Positions 7,215-16,693 of a DNA stretch of 64,000 nt are shown here, piece after piece. A program made the translations under genes and the position numbers. Every line of letters starts with the position of its first letter. Position 1 is the stretch's first letter. Source of the DNA: Rhodohalobacter sp. 614A (GTDB lineage: Bacteria; Bacteroidota; Rhodothermia; Balneolales; Balneolaceae); NCBI RefSeq assembly GCF_021462415.1, contig NZ_JAKEDS010000002.1, positions 930,001-994,000 of the forward strand, read 5' to 3'. The notes beneath the pieces were generated by a model. The model was not told where the DNA came from. It searched no databases and worked only from the letters and a program-made list of their open reading frames with translations.

Positions 7215-9489
7215 TTTTTTGAACAGGATTTAACCAATAGAAAAGGGAAGGAAGCAGAAATAAATCAGCCAAAAGAGCAGCAAAAATGGTTGTGCAGACC
7301 AGTGCTCCCATTAAGGTTGTGGATGTAAATGTACTTGTGATCAGTGTTCCAAAGCCTGACAAAAGAATCAAGCTGGTAATGATAATTGCACGTCCGGTTC
7401 GAATGGTGGTTGTTGTCAAAGAGGGTAGAAATGTCCCACTTCTTCTGTACTCAACTCTGAAACGAGCGAGAAAGTGAATACTGTCATCTACGGCAATACC
7501 TAATGCAATTGTAAAAATCACAGCAGTCGAGGGCTTTATATCCAGATTAAGATATCCCATCAAACCTCCAACCATCAACAGGGGTAATATATTCGGAACA
7601 AGAGCAATTATGAGTAACCGAAAATCTTTAAACATATAAACCATAATCGCTGTTATTGCCGTAATTGCCAGTAAAATACTCCATGCAAGAGAATAAACAA
7701 TCTTATCTGTAAGGTCGGCATTCAGAATTGTAGTTCCGGTAATGATGACTTCCTGATCCGGAAAAATCCGAGCAATCTCAGTAGCAATTCCCTGTCTGAT
7801 TTGGTTGATTCGTTTCGAACCGGCATCCTCGGTAAAAGCTGTGATTCTTAACTTGCTATAGTCAAAGTTTACATACCGGGACAATGCTTCAGAATTATTG
7901 ATCTCAAGCAGTAAAATATATTGAGCAATGGCATTATCAGAAACGGGTAATTGATTTTGAGTAGATACAGAATCCGGATTCATGACCTTGTGAATTTCTT
8001 CCACCAATGTTTGTAATCCAACAACCCTGTGTATTTCCGGGTACGACTGTATTACTTCTTCAAGCTGTAAGGCTTTATTCATAATTGTGGCTGAAATAGC
8101 CGAATCAGGAAAGTTTGTATTGATAACAAATTCCATTGGAAATGGGGGCGAGATATTGTTCGTAAAGAAACGACTATCTCTCATTAATTTTGTGTCTTCA
8201 CTAATATCATCAAACACCCGGCCGTTTACGTCCAGGTTTCGAATTCCAACGCTAAAAATGATTGTGATAAGTAGAAAAACCAGGATAATCCTGCGATAAT
8301 GAAGTCTGTTAAAAGCGGACAGTTTTATAAGCCATTTGTGAACGGCCGGATAAAATGCGCTCGTTTTTTCATTTACCACTTTTTTTTTCCTTACAACTTT
8401 TAGTATCGCCGGTAAGAAAGTGATGGTAATCACATAAGCAATCAAAACACCAACGGCGGTATAAATTCCAAAGCGTTTCATCGGGACAACAGAACTGCTG
8501 ACCAGCGATGCAAACCCAATCGCAGTTGTTATACTGGTAAGAAATGTTGCGCTTCCCAGCGTTTTTAACATTTCAATAATAGATTTTTTCTTGCCTGAAC
8601 CTGACTCTCTCGAATCATCATATTTTGAAATCATATGTACTGCATCTGCAATACCCACGCACAACAAAATAGGCGCTATTGTTGTACTCATAATTTCAAG
8701 ATAACCGCCCGATAACTGGATGATGGCTACAGCCAGTAGCAGGGTGGTCCAGACGATCACCATGGGAAACAAAATGCCCCAAAGTGTTCTGTACATATAC
8801 CAAAGAAGCAACATGATTAAGACGGATGAAATCACGATGTACATCACAATTTCATCGTTCAGCATATTTACATATTGATTTCGAAAATAGGGGATACCGG
8901 ATATATGAAACTCATAATCCTGACGATGATCTGACAAAATCTCATTGACCTGATGGATGATTTTGTTTTTGACTTCGTACGTATTGCTCTCTTTTTCAAT
9001 GATCAAAACTACAGATGTGGCATTGCCCTCATGATTCACCAAATATCCTGAGAGAAGGGGATCTGAAGTTATTTCTTTCTTTACTTCATCCGAATTTAAA
9101 CGCTCCAAAGAATTTGCTTGCAGGTAAGGTGTAAAGCGAAGAGAGTTTTCTTCTGATATGATCTGTTGAGCATCCCAAAGCGATAGGACATTCTCAATGT
9201 TTTCAATCTTCTTAAAATCATCGACTATCGTCAGCAGATCATTTAGAACCTTTTCAGAGAATAAAGAATCGTCTTTGAAGCCGACAAGAATTGCATTGTC
9301 ATCTCTACCAAATTCCTCCTCAAGCTGCTCATATTCTTTGATAACCGGATCATCTTCAGGATAAAATCCTTCGAGATCAAAATCCGTTCTGATATTGCTT
9401 GCCGGATAAATCGCCAGAAAAGCCAATATTGTTATTGCTGCAATAATCAGCTTTGGATACGTAATTATAAAATTTCCAAATCGCTCCAC
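7195..9489 (-). CDS. RND/MMPL-superfamily exporter
   Basis: A 764-residue membrane protein with the RND plan: one N-terminal membrane segment, a periplasmic loop (about 35-205), a five-helix block (about 210-370), a second short helix near 400, a second periplasmic loop (about 425-600) and a final five-helix block ending near 755. The motif GIADAVHMISKY in the first block and GIAVDDSIHFLARF in the second are the paired Asp/His motifs of sterol-sensing-type RND exporters (COG1033/MMPL). The start is GTG at 9487-9489. The downstream-oriented partner at 9560 encodes a beta-barrel, so the pair probably moves a hydrophobic compound to the outer membrane. Substrate not known. Confidence 0.87.
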   Translation of the reverse strand: MERFGNFIITYPKLIIAAITILAFLAIYPASNIRTDFDLEGFYPEDDPVIKEYEQLEEEFGRDDNAILVGFKDDSLFSEKVLNDLLTIVDDFKKIENIENVLSLWDAQQIISEENSLRFTPYLQANSLERLNSDEVKKEITSDPLLSGYLVNHEGNATSVVLIIEKESNTYEVKNKIIHQVNEILSDHRQDYEFHISGIPYFRNQYVNMLNDEIVMYIVISSVLIMLLLWYMYRTLWGILFPMVIVWTTLLLAVAIIQLSGGYLEIMSTTIAPILLCVGIADAVHMISKYDDSRESGSGKKKSIIEMLKTLGSATFLTSITTAIGFASLVSSSVVPMKRFGIYTAVGVLIAYVITITFLPAILKVVRKKKVVNEKTSAFYPAVHKWLIKLSAFNRLHYRRIILVFLLITIIFSVGIRNLDVNGRVFDDISEDTKLMRDSRFFTNNISPPFPMEFVINTNFPDSAISATIMNKALQLEEVIQSYPEIHRVVGLQTLVEEIHKVMNPDSVSTQNQLPVSDNAIAQYILLLEINNSEALSRYVNFDYSKLRITAFTEDAGSKRINQIRQGIATEIARIFPDQEVIITGTTILNADLTDKIVYSLAWSILLAITAITAIMVYMFKDFRLLIIALVPNILPLLMVGGLMGYLNLDIKPSTAVIFTIALGIAVDDSIHFLARFRVEYRRSGTFLPSLTTTTIRTGRAIIITSLILLSGFGTLITSTFTSTTLMGALVCTTIFAALLADLFLLPSLFYWLNPVQKISDSSQ

Positions 9490-9559
9490 GTACGATCAAT
9501 GTCCTGAAAGATTGTTCAGGAAATGCAACTCAAAGTATTTGAAATGAATTCCCTTTTGA

Positions 9560-10939
9560 CTAAAAAAAGAGAGCAAGCCTGGAAAAAATAAAACTATTCT
9601 CTCGATACTCGCTAAAGGAGAGATGACCCGATAATCCGTTTGAACTTTCACCGCCAAAGAGATTGGTTCCAAGGGTAAGTCGAAGGCTATCCGTGAGATC
9701 ATACTGCCCCTGCAATTGTACCCAAAAATCATTTGTGTCGATATTATATCGTGAGAGAGTCAGCATGTGCAGGCGTTCTCTCAGAAAAGAACGGGCAGCA
9801 AGCAATGAGGTGTATTTATACACTTTCTGGTGTAGTATTTCTTCATCGTAATCAAAAATTCCTTCCACAAAAAACTGGGCATCAATTGTTGTTTTGAAGA
9901 ATTCTGTCCGGATGCCGGCCATGGAATGTATCCATGGTTTCGTAACCAATAAATTATCATCAAATTCAATGTTTTCAGGTATCGTTAATGGATCTGGGAA
10001 ATCACCCGGTTGGAAATCATCGGGAAATGGAAATCGTGTAAATAATTTATCTCTTACAAAGAGCGATTCCATCAAAACAATCAATTTTGAATGAATTTTA
10101 ATTGATGAAGAAATCCCGGCCATCAAAGAGTTCTGAGAATTTTCTTCAAAATTAATGGATGGAAAATCCGGTAAATCTGCCAGATCAAAAGTAAGATTAT
10201 ATGCAGGAGTTGGATGAGTCCAACGCATTAAAAACAGGTCCAAGTCCAGATTCTGTGGTGAATATAAACTGTACCGCAAAGCCAGTTGTATATCTTTTAT
10301 TGAATAAGGCTCTTCGTTAACATTACTTGTTACCGGGGTTATCGAAAAAATTTCTAAAAACTCCTGTGCAGGGAACCATCTGGAATCAATTGCCGGCAAC
10401 AAATCATGTTGAGGAAAGGGTGAAAAAACGAACTGAAGGGAATTGGCTCCAAAATATCGGATGGCATTAAAAGAGGTGACACCAAATCGAATGTCTTCGG
10501 CTGAAATAGTCAAAAACTCTCGTAAATCAACCGGAGTTATAATGTCGGTTACAAATGCCCCATTTGCACGTCCCCAGATAATTTTTTGATGTCCAATTCT
10601 GAGATCGTATTTGTCGAGATACCAATCCAGGTAAGCTTCTTTTAATAGGAATTGAAGATCTTGGGTTTTATTAAACGTGTGAATAAGGTCAAGTTCTGCA
10701 GTAAGTCCGCCAAAATCCGTTGATTTATCAAATTGAAACCGCAGGCGATTTCGGGCAGCTATAAATTCCTGATCCCCTGAAGTTTGGGCAGCAAGGTAGT
10801 TTTGAAGCACGCCATTTAATGTAGATTGTCCCATCGCCCAATCCACTTGGAAAATAATCGTGAAAAAAATCGACAAAAATAGATGAAAAATGGCTCTAAT
10901 GTGAATACTCTTAGATTTATTTTGAACCTTTATTCCCAA
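9560..10939 (-). CDS. Outer membrane beta-barrel protein, DUF1302-like
   Basis: A 459-residue protein with an N-terminal signal segment (hydrophobic about 17-36, cleavage near GQS) followed by many amphipathic beta strands and a final aromatic SRLALFF, as in outer membrane barrels. The segment YDLRIGHQKIIWGRANGAF, with VTDIITPVDLREF just after it, resembles the conserved part of DUF1302/alginate-type porins. It lies 70 bases upstream of the RND exporter on the same strand. In proteobacteria DUF1302 proteins also neighbour RND exporters of this class, which supports a joint export function. The family call is from pattern memory and less certain than the barrel fold. Confidence 0.68.
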   Translation of the reverse strand: MGIKVQNKSKSIHIRAIFHLFLSIFFTIIFQVDWAMGQSTLNGVLQNYLAAQTSGDQEFIAARNRLRFQFDKSTDFGGLTAELDLIHTFNKTQDLQFLLKEAYLDWYLDKYDLRIGHQKIIWGRANGAFVTDIITPVDLREFLTISAEDIRFGVTSFNAIRYFGANSLQFVFSPFPQHDLLPAIDSRWFPAQEFLEIFSITPVTSNVNEEPYSIKDIQLALRYSLYSPQNLDLDLFLMRWTHPTPAYNLTFDLADLPDFPSINFEENSQNSLMAGISSSIKIHSKLIVLMESLFVRDKLFTRFPFPDDFQPGDFPDPLTIPENIEFDDNLLVTKPWIHSMAGIRTEFFKTTIDAQFFVEGIFDYDEEILHQKVYKYTSLLAARSFLRERLHMLTLSRYNIDTNDFWVQLQGQYDLTDSLRLTLGTNLFGGESSNGLSGHLSFSEYRENSFIFSRLALFF

Positions 10940-11049
10940 AATGATTGATGCTTAATCAAAATATGCGTAAATTTATTGCATTGTGGATGTATAGTATCTG
11001 CAATCTTTTCATTTCAACTCCGAATTAAAACCTTTCATTTCCGAAGTAA

Positions 11050-11535
11050 ATGACACTTATGGCGCACGAAAGAATTGAAGTAGACTTACCTTTAGCCAAA
11101 GTTTACGAATTATTATGCAATCCTGTTCATTTTCCAAAGTTTCTCGATCGTATCGATAATGTTGAGAAAGTTAATTCCCAAACTTTCAATTACACAACTA
11201 CTATTGGTGGCGAAGAGTTTCAATGGACAACCAATATAATCGATAATTTGAGAAATACCCGATTTGCCTGGATTACAATTAATGGCAATTTAAATCAAAC
11301 TGGAACAATCCGTTTCACACCACTTGATAATGGAGAGAGAACCCGGGTTGATTTTTCTTTGGATTACCGAACATTTTTTGGTGAAGCAGAAGAAGACTTG
11401 GCTAATTTTATTGATGGTTTACCAGATCAACTCGCTAAAGATCTGCAAAAATTCAAAAAACTTGCAGAAACGGATACGTTTAAAGACGCAACTGTAGGAG
11501 AGTCTGAAAAAACGGAAAGCGAAGTTACTGCTTAA
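11050..11535 (+). CDS. SRPBCC (START-like) family protein
   Basis: A 161-residue cytosolic protein with the helix-grip pattern of polyketide cyclase/SRPBCC proteins: ERIEVDLPLAKVYELLCNPVHFPKFL at the start (given in parts: the ligand-entry helix is residues 11-31), central strands with EFQWTTNII and TGTIRFTPL, and a long C-terminal helix (about 118-143). These proteins bind hydrophobic ligands or act in membrane/quinone processes, and no ligand can be inferred. ATG at 11050 or 11059 could be the start. It is monocistronic, closed by the hairpin at 11558. Confidence 0.72.
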   Translation: MTLMAHERIEVDLPLAKVYELLCNPVHFPKFLDRIDNVEKVNSQTFNYTTTIGGEEFQWTTNIIDNLRNTRFAWITINGNLNQTGTIRFTPLDNGERTRVDFSLDYRTFFGEAEEDLANFIDGLPDQLAKDLQKFKKLAETDTFKDATVGESEKTESEVTA

Positions 11536-11557
11536 ATCCATTCATCAAAAATATAAT

Positions 11558-11591
11558 ATGCGACCTGGAAATTCCGGGTCGCATTTTTTTT
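11558..11591 (+). terminator. Rho-independent terminator
   Basis: ATGCGACC at 11558-11565 pairs with GGTCGCAT at 11577-11584, with a further short pairing in the loop, and is followed by a run of T. It closes the SRPBCC gene. An in-frame ATG for aroE lies inside the stem and is therefore unlikely to be used. Confidence 0.88.
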
Positions 11592-11617
11592 ATCCTCATT
11601 TCTTAGTTTGCTCAAAA

Positions 11618-12490
11618 ATGGTTGTTTCATTTGATGATTTCAAAACATCCACCGTTCCAAATAATAAAATTTATGCGGTTATTGGCCATCCTATCAGCCA
11701 TTCTCTTTCGCCAATTATGCATCAAACGGCATTAGACCATTATGGGATTGATGCTGCATACATCGCCCTGGATTTGTCTCAATCGCAGCTTCATGAGTTT
11801 ATCTCATGGTGTAACCACGACAATTTTCTGGGATGCAACATCACCATTCCGCATAAAGAAGCGTTTAATGAAATTGTGGATGAGATTGATCCTTTTGCTA
11901 AAGAAGTGGGAGTTGTAAATACTCTTGTGAAAAAAAATTATAAACTAATCGGTTATAACACAGATGTTTATGGTTTTTTACAACCCCTGAAACCATTTCT
12001 TCATGAAACAACTTATTCACGTGCTATTATATTCGGAACCGGTGGAGCCAGCAGGGCAGTGAAAACCGCGCTTGAATCAGAAGGATTTGAAGAGCTTATT
12101 TTTGTATCGCGAAAACCTCACAGACGGAATATTTACAGTGAACAAACTTCTATAAAAATTGTTGACTATAACCAATGGCAATCTTTTGCGAGTGAAGCGG
12201 AGCTTTTTGTAAATACAACTCCCGTTGGGATGTATCCGAATTCAAATAAAACATTTCTCAGAGATGACGAGGCCAAATTTTTGGAAGGTAAAATTTGCTA
12301 TGATCTCGTTTATAATCCTCTCAAAACGAAATTCCTACAGTTAGCAGAAGCACATGGAGCAAACTGTATTAATGGATTAGATATGTTGATATACCAGGGT
12401 AGCAAATCATTTGAACTATGGACCGGAAACGAGTTTCCCGTGGATAAAATCAGGAACAAACTGACGGATTCTTTAAAAGTTACTCAATGA
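11618..12490 (+). CDS. aroE: Shikimate dehydrogenase
   Basis: A 290-residue enzyme that reduces 3-dehydroshikimate to shikimate with NADPH in aromatic amino acid synthesis. The shikimate-binding SHSLS lies at 27-31, the catalytic Lys80 in NITIPHKE, and the dinucleotide loop GTGGASRA starts at 140. I chose the ATG at 11618 rather than the in-frame ATG at 11558: the latter sits in the terminator stem, and the extra 20 residues do not resemble the family, whereas NKIYAVIGHPISHSLSP begins where AroE proteins usually do. The stop overlaps the pgeF start (ATGA), so it heads a coupled operon. Confidence 0.93.
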   Translation: MVVSFDDFKTSTVPNNKIYAVIGHPISHSLSPIMHQTALDHYGIDAAYIALDLSQSQLHEFISWCNHDNFLGCNITIPHKEAFNEIVDEIDPFAKEVGVVNTLVKKNYKLIGYNTDVYGFLQPLKPFLHETTYSRAIIFGTGGASRAVKTALESEGFEELIFVSRKPHRRNIYSEQTSIKIVDYNQWQSFASEAELFVNTTPVGMYPNSNKTFLRDDEAKFLEGKICYDLVYNPLKTKFLQLAEAHGANCINGLDMLIYQGSKSFELWTGNEFPVDKIRNKLTDSLKVTQ

Positions 12491-13227
12491 ACATCATCAG
12501 GCCATCCATTTTTTCTGATTGCCCGAAGATTACGGCCGCTTTTACAGAAGCGAATCGTTCACTTTATCATCATCGTCCAATTTCTGGTCTCGATTTAGGA
12601 ATCAATACAATCACAGAAACAACTGATCTCGACGAAAACTATAAAAATCTTCTGCAATTTTTAGGGTTACAAGAGAATTCCATAGCCCTGGCAAACCAGG
12701 TTCATGGGACAAATATTGAGATTGTTGACCAACCCGGTATCTACGAAAATACAGACGGGTTAATCACGAAAATCCCGGATCTACCAATTGGAATACAAGT
12801 TGCCGATTGTGCTGCCGTTTTAATAGCCGATGATATTTGTGGCGTGATCGGAGCATTTCATGCAGGATGGCGCGGTGCAATTTCAAATATTATTCCGAAG
12901 GGATTGGAAATGATGAAATCCATTGGCGGACAATTGGTTAACTATAAAATCTATATTAGTCCTTGCATATCAGAAGCCAGGTTTGAAGTGGGAGAGGAGG
13001 TTGCCGAGCAATTCCCGGATTTCTTTGTTGACAGATCCACTTATTCTAAACCACATGTAGATTTAAAAAGTTTTTTGACACATCAACTAATTGATGCAGG
13101 TATAAAAATGGACCAAATTGAAATCTCCACGGCATGTACTATGCAGGATGAACGATATTTTTCATATCGCAGAGAACGAGAAAAGGCGGGCCGAATGTTA
13201 GGCTTAATAAATTTGAATAAGAATTGA
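12487..13227 (+). CDS. pgeF: Multi-copper polyphenol oxidase/YfiH-family purine nucleoside phosphorylase
   Basis: A 246-residue protein of the YfiH/LACC1 family. Conserved metal-site segments are present: ANQVHGTNIE near 74-83, VADCAAVLIAD near 102-112, GAFHAGWRGA near 121-130 and YISPCISEARFEVGEEV near 157-173, giving the His-Cys-His triad. Family members act as purine nucleosides phosphorylases/adenosine deaminases, and E. coli YfiH also removes misplaced residues from peptidoglycan precursors. It overlaps aroE by four bases. Confidence 0.9.
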   Translation: MNIIRPSIFSDCPKITAAFTEANRSLYHHRPISGLDLGINTITETTDLDENYKNLLQFLGLQENSIALANQVHGTNIEIVDQPGIYENTDGLITKIPDLPIGIQVADCAAVLIADDICGVIGAFHAGWRGAISNIIPKGLEMMKSIGGQLVNYKIYISPCISEARFEVGEEVAEQFPDFFVDRSTYSKPHVDLKSFLTHQLIDAGIKMDQIEISTACTMQDERYFSYRREREKAGRMLGLINLNKN

Positions 13228-13233
13228 ACTGCA

Positions 13234-14145
13234 TTGCGTGTTAGTTATACTCCGGAGTATGTAGCTCCATTGCCGGACGGACATATCTTCCCGATGAAAA
13301 AGTTTTCAGGTTTGTATGAACACCTGATTGCAAAAGGAATTATTACCGATTCAAATGTTGTAGAACCAAGTCTCGTAGATTTTGTGAATCTCAATTTGGT
13401 TCATACAACTCGCTATTCCAATGGATTATGGTCAGGCGAATTGTCTGCAAAAGAGATCCGAAAACTTGGTTTGCCGTGGTCTAAAGAGTTGGCTGTTCGC
13501 TCCAGACTTGCTGTTCAGGGTACCATTAACGCTGCTGTTATGGCCTTACAGGATGGGATTTCCGGAAACCTTGCCGGTGGAACTCACCATGCCATGCCTG
13601 ACGGCGGAGAAGGTTTTTGCGTTTTTAATGATGTTGCCGTTGCCATAAAAGTTTTAAAACAGGCAAAATGGATGAAGAATGTTTTAGTGATTGATTGTGA
13701 CGTTCACCAGGGAAACGGAACTGCCGAAATTTTCAAAAATGATGATGATGTTTATACATTTTCGATCCACGGAGAAAAGAATTATCCATTTGTTAAACCA
13801 CCGTCCACTTACGATATTGGCATGCCAGACGGCACTGGAGATCAACTGTATATAAATACTTTAACAGACGCGTTGAGCAAAATATTTGAAGATTTTACTC
13901 CTGATCTGGTTTTCTATCTTGCAGGAATTGATCCGCTGGAAAGCGATCATTTTGGAAGATTATCGTTGAGCCTGAATGGATTACTGGAACGTGAGAGGCT
14001 TGTAATAGAAACGGTAACTCAAAAAGAGGTTCCATTGGTTCTCCTGTTATCCGGTGGATATGCGCCAACACTCCAGCAAACCGTTGAGGCACATTCAATT
14101 ATGTATCAAGAAGCAAAGGAAATTTCGAAGCCTTACTTTCACTAA
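13234..14145 (+). CDS. Histone deacetylase-family (acetoin/acetylpolyamine-type) hydrolase
   Basis: A 303-residue zinc hydrolase of the arginase/deacetylase fold. The marks are AGGTHHAMPDGGEGFCVFND near 112-131 (active-site His pair), the metal-binding DCDVHQGNGTAEIF near 151-164 and the second metal site AGIDPLESDHFGRL near 231-244. Bacterial members deacetylate acetylpolyamines, acetoin-related or other small amides; the substrate is open. The start is TTG at 13234, six bases after pgeF, with no strong Shine-Dalgarno, and the protein starts with RVSYTPEY as in relatives (usual length about 300). It sits oddly between pgeF and dxr. Confidence 0.87.
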   Translation: MRVSYTPEYVAPLPDGHIFPMKKFSGLYEHLIAKGIITDSNVVEPSLVDFVNLNLVHTTRYSNGLWSGELSAKEIRKLGLPWSKELAVRSRLAVQGTINAAVMALQDGISGNLAGGTHHAMPDGGEGFCVFNDVAVAIKVLKQAKWMKNVLVIDCDVHQGNGTAEIFKNDDDVYTFSIHGEKNYPFVKPPSTYDIGMPDGTGDQLYINTLTDALSKIFEDFTPDLVFYLAGIDPLESDHFGRLSLSLNGLLERERLVIETVTQKEVPLVLLLSGGYAPTLQQTVEAHSIMYQEAKEISKPYFH

Positions 14146-14187
14146 ACATTTTCTATTTTACTACATAAAGAAATACGACAGGATAGT

Positions 14188-15342
14188 TTGCCCGAAAAAA
14201 AAATTGCCATATTTGGAGCTACCGGTTCAATTGGAACCCAGGCTCTCGACATTCTCAAAAAAAAACCGAACCTCTACCAGGTTGATGTCCTGACGGCCAA
14301 TAACAATTATCAAAGTCTCGCTGAACAGGCAAATCTATTTCAGCCGTCTTGTGTGATTCTTGCGAATGAAGCTCATAAAGATGAATTCAGGAAATATCTA
14401 AACTACTCTCCCCAACATCTTGAATTCGGCCAGTCCGCACTTGAAGAAGTCGCTGCAAATTATGAGTATGATTTACTTCTGAACAGCCTCGTTGGATTTG
14501 CTGGTTTTATGTCTACATACATCGCCCTGAAGCGGAAAAAGAGAGTTGCTCTGGCCAATAAAGAATCACTTGTTGTGGGAGGGGAGATCATCACAAAATT
14601 ACCTGCCTTCAACGAAGGTTTTTTAGTTCCGGTTGATTCCGAACATTCTGCCATGATGCAATGTATTGAAGGCGAGAGTATGGAATCGATCCAAAAAATT
14701 ATCATCACAGCAAGCGGCGGACCATTTTGGGAATACTCTGCTGAACAGATGAAAGAAATTACAGTCGAAGATGCTCTAAAACATCCGAACTGGGATATGG
14801 GATCGAAGATCACGATTGATTCTTCAACCATGATGAATAAGGGGCTGGAAATCATTGAGGCTCATTGGCTTTTTACAATTCCGGTTGAGAAAATTGAACC
14901 GGTTATCCATCCCCAAAGTATTATTCATTCTATCGTAGAGTTTGTGGATGGATCATCCAAAGCACAATTGGGCCCGCCCGATATGAAAGTTCCGATTATT
15001 TATGCACTTACATATCCTGATCGCGAACCATATCCCAATAAAACCCTGGACTATTCCAACAATTTAGAATTGGAATTCAGGCCTGTTGATTTCGAAAAGT
15101 TTCCCTGCCTTCGGCTTGCTATGGAATCGGCAGAGGAGGGAGGCTTTGCACCGGCCGTATTAAACGCCGCAAATGAAATTGCTATCGAACGATTTTTAAG
15201 CAAGGAAATTCACTATATTGATATCCCGAAAATCATAGAAAAATCACTTGAAAAAATTACCTCAAACAAGGAATTAACGCCAGCCTCGTTAATGATCATT
15301 GATAAAGAAACGCGTAATTATGCAAACTCGTTACTAAGATAA
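14188..15342 (+). CDS. dxr: 1-deoxy-D-xylulose 5-phosphate reductoisomerase
   Basis: A 384-residue enzyme of the MEP isoprenoid pathway that converts DXP to MEP with NADPH. The NADPH loop GATGSIGTQALDIL is at 8-21, the ALANKESLVVGG motif near 126-137, the metal and substrate motif VDSEHSAMMQ near 147-156, and the hinge region with HPNWDMGSKITIDSSTMMNK near 198-217. The start is TTG at 14188, with AGGATAG just upstream, immediately ahead of the NADPH loop. Its length is slightly short of the E. coli enzyme (398) but complete. It is followed one base later by rseP, the order seen in many bacteria. Confidence 0.95.
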   Translation: MPEKKIAIFGATGSIGTQALDILKKKPNLYQVDVLTANNNYQSLAEQANLFQPSCVILANEAHKDEFRKYLNYSPQHLEFGQSALEEVAANYEYDLLLNSLVGFAGFMSTYIALKRKKRVALANKESLVVGGEIITKLPAFNEGFLVPVDSEHSAMMQCIEGESMESIQKIIITASGGPFWEYSAEQMKEITVEDALKHPNWDMGSKITIDSSTMMNKGLEIIEAHWLFTIPVEKIEPVIHPQSIIHSIVEFVDGSSKAQLGPPDMKVPIIYALTYPDREPYPNKTLDYSNNLELEFRPVDFEKFPCLRLAMESAEEGGFAPAVLNAANEIAIERFLSKEIHYIDIPKIIEKSLEKITSNKELTPASLMIIDKETRNYANSLLR

Positions 15343-15343
15343 G

Positions 15344-16690
15344 ATGGATTGGATTGTAAATATATCTTCTACAATTCTCATTTTTATAGCTGCAATATTT
15401 ATTCTTGTCACCTTTCACGAATTGGGACATTTTCTTGCGGCTAAGTTTTTCAAAATGAGAGTGAATAAATTTTCTATTGGATTTCCTCCTAAAATTTTTG
15501 GCTTCCGAAAAGGAGAGACCGAATACGTAGTTGGTGCTACACCTCTTGGCGGTTATGTACAGATTGCCGGTATGATTGATGAATCCATGGACGATTCTTT
15601 TCTTGAGGAGGAAGTAAAACCCGATGAATTTCGTAGCCGTCCTGTCTGGCAGCGAATTATTGTAATTCTTGCCGGTGTAATTTTTAATATGATTCTGGCA
15701 GTGCTGATTTACACAGGAATGACCTGGAGCTATGGTGAAACAATGCTGCCTGTTTCATCTGTAGAAAGTGTCTATATCGAAGAAAGCTCGTTGGCTTATG
15801 AAATCGGCTTTCGTACAGGCGACCAGCTCATTGGGATAAATGGCGAACGTGTAGAACATTTCAATGATCTTTTTAACCCTGCTGCTTTAACTGACAGGGA
15901 TTTGAGTTTTATGGTAAATCGTAGTGGAGAAACTGTTAATATCACTCCACCTCCCAATTTTTTGGATAGGATTAATCAAGAAGGCCGATTTATTCATGAA
16001 ACGCTCAGTTTGCCAAGTTCCATTTCCAATGTAATGGAAGACAGTCCTGCTGAAGGTGCGGGTTTGCAGGCAGGAGATAAGATTGTCTCAGTAAATAGAG
16101 AACCTGTAAACTACTGGGTTCAATTGGTTGACCATATCCAGGAGGCTGAAGGAAGTTTACAACTCGAAATTGATCGAAATGGAGAGTTGATTCAAACGGA
16201 GGTTACTCCGGATCCGGAGACAAATCAAATTGGTATTCAATCTCCAAATCCTTTGGAATTTTTCGAATACGAGCGAAAAACCTACAACATTGCTCAATCA
16301 TTTGTAATTGGCCTGGACAACACAAATGATACATTTTTTGGAATTATTCAGGGCTTGGGCAGAATGTTCTCGGGCGATATTTCCGTTAGGGAAAATTTAG
16401 GCGGACCTGTGGCTATTGCCAGCATCACAAGAGAAGCAACGGATGCTGCCGGTTGGCGCGGATTCTGGAACATTACTGCCTTTTTGAGCGTGACGCTCGC
16501 TATTATGAATATGCTGCCCATTCCGGCTTTGGATGGTGGACATTTTATGTTCCTGGCTTACGAGGGCATTACGCGCAGAGAACCCTCACCCAAAGTACGA
16601 ATGGCACTACAACAGCTTGGATTTATTCTTTTGATAGGTCTCTTCATCCTGATAACCTTCAACGATATACTTCGCACATTCGGGGGTTAA
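15344..16690 (+). CDS. rseP: Site-2 intramembrane metalloprotease RseP
   Basis: A 448-residue inner-membrane protease. The first membrane helix carries the zinc motif HELGH at residues 25-29, a second helix lies near 103-125, two PDZ-like domains span about 130-190 and 215-300 (the second contains DSPAEGAGLQAGDKIVSV), and the C-terminal helices carry NMLPIPALDGGHF near 388-400, the third zinc ligand region. RseP cleaves anti-sigma factors or leftover signal peptides within the membrane. No anti-sigma factor gene is adjacent. It follows dxr by one base and precedes psd by three. Confidence 0.93.
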   Translation: MDWIVNISSTILIFIAAIFILVTFHELGHFLAAKFFKMRVNKFSIGFPPKIFGFRKGETEYVVGATPLGGYVQIAGMIDESMDDSFLEEEVKPDEFRSRPVWQRIIVILAGVIFNMILAVLIYTGMTWSYGETMLPVSSVESVYIEESSLAYEIGFRTGDQLIGINGERVEHFNDLFNPAALTDRDLSFMVNRSGETVNITPPPNFLDRINQEGRFIHETLSLPSSISNVMEDSPAEGAGLQAGDKIVSVNREPVNYWVQLVDHIQEAEGSLQLEIDRNGELIQTEVTPDPETNQIGIQSPNPLEFFEYERKTYNIAQSFVIGLDNTNDTFFGIIQGLGRMFSGDISVRENLGGPVAIASITREATDAAGWRGFWNITAFLSVTLAIMNMLPIPALDGGHFMFLAYEGITRREPSPKVRMALQQLGFILLIGLFILITFNDILRTFGG

Positions 16691-16693
16691 TGG

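Noticed and set aside
9496-9732. A 78-codon minus-strand frame overlapping the DUF1302-like gene end
   Set aside because: It lies out of frame over the C-terminal barrel strands and has no family match.
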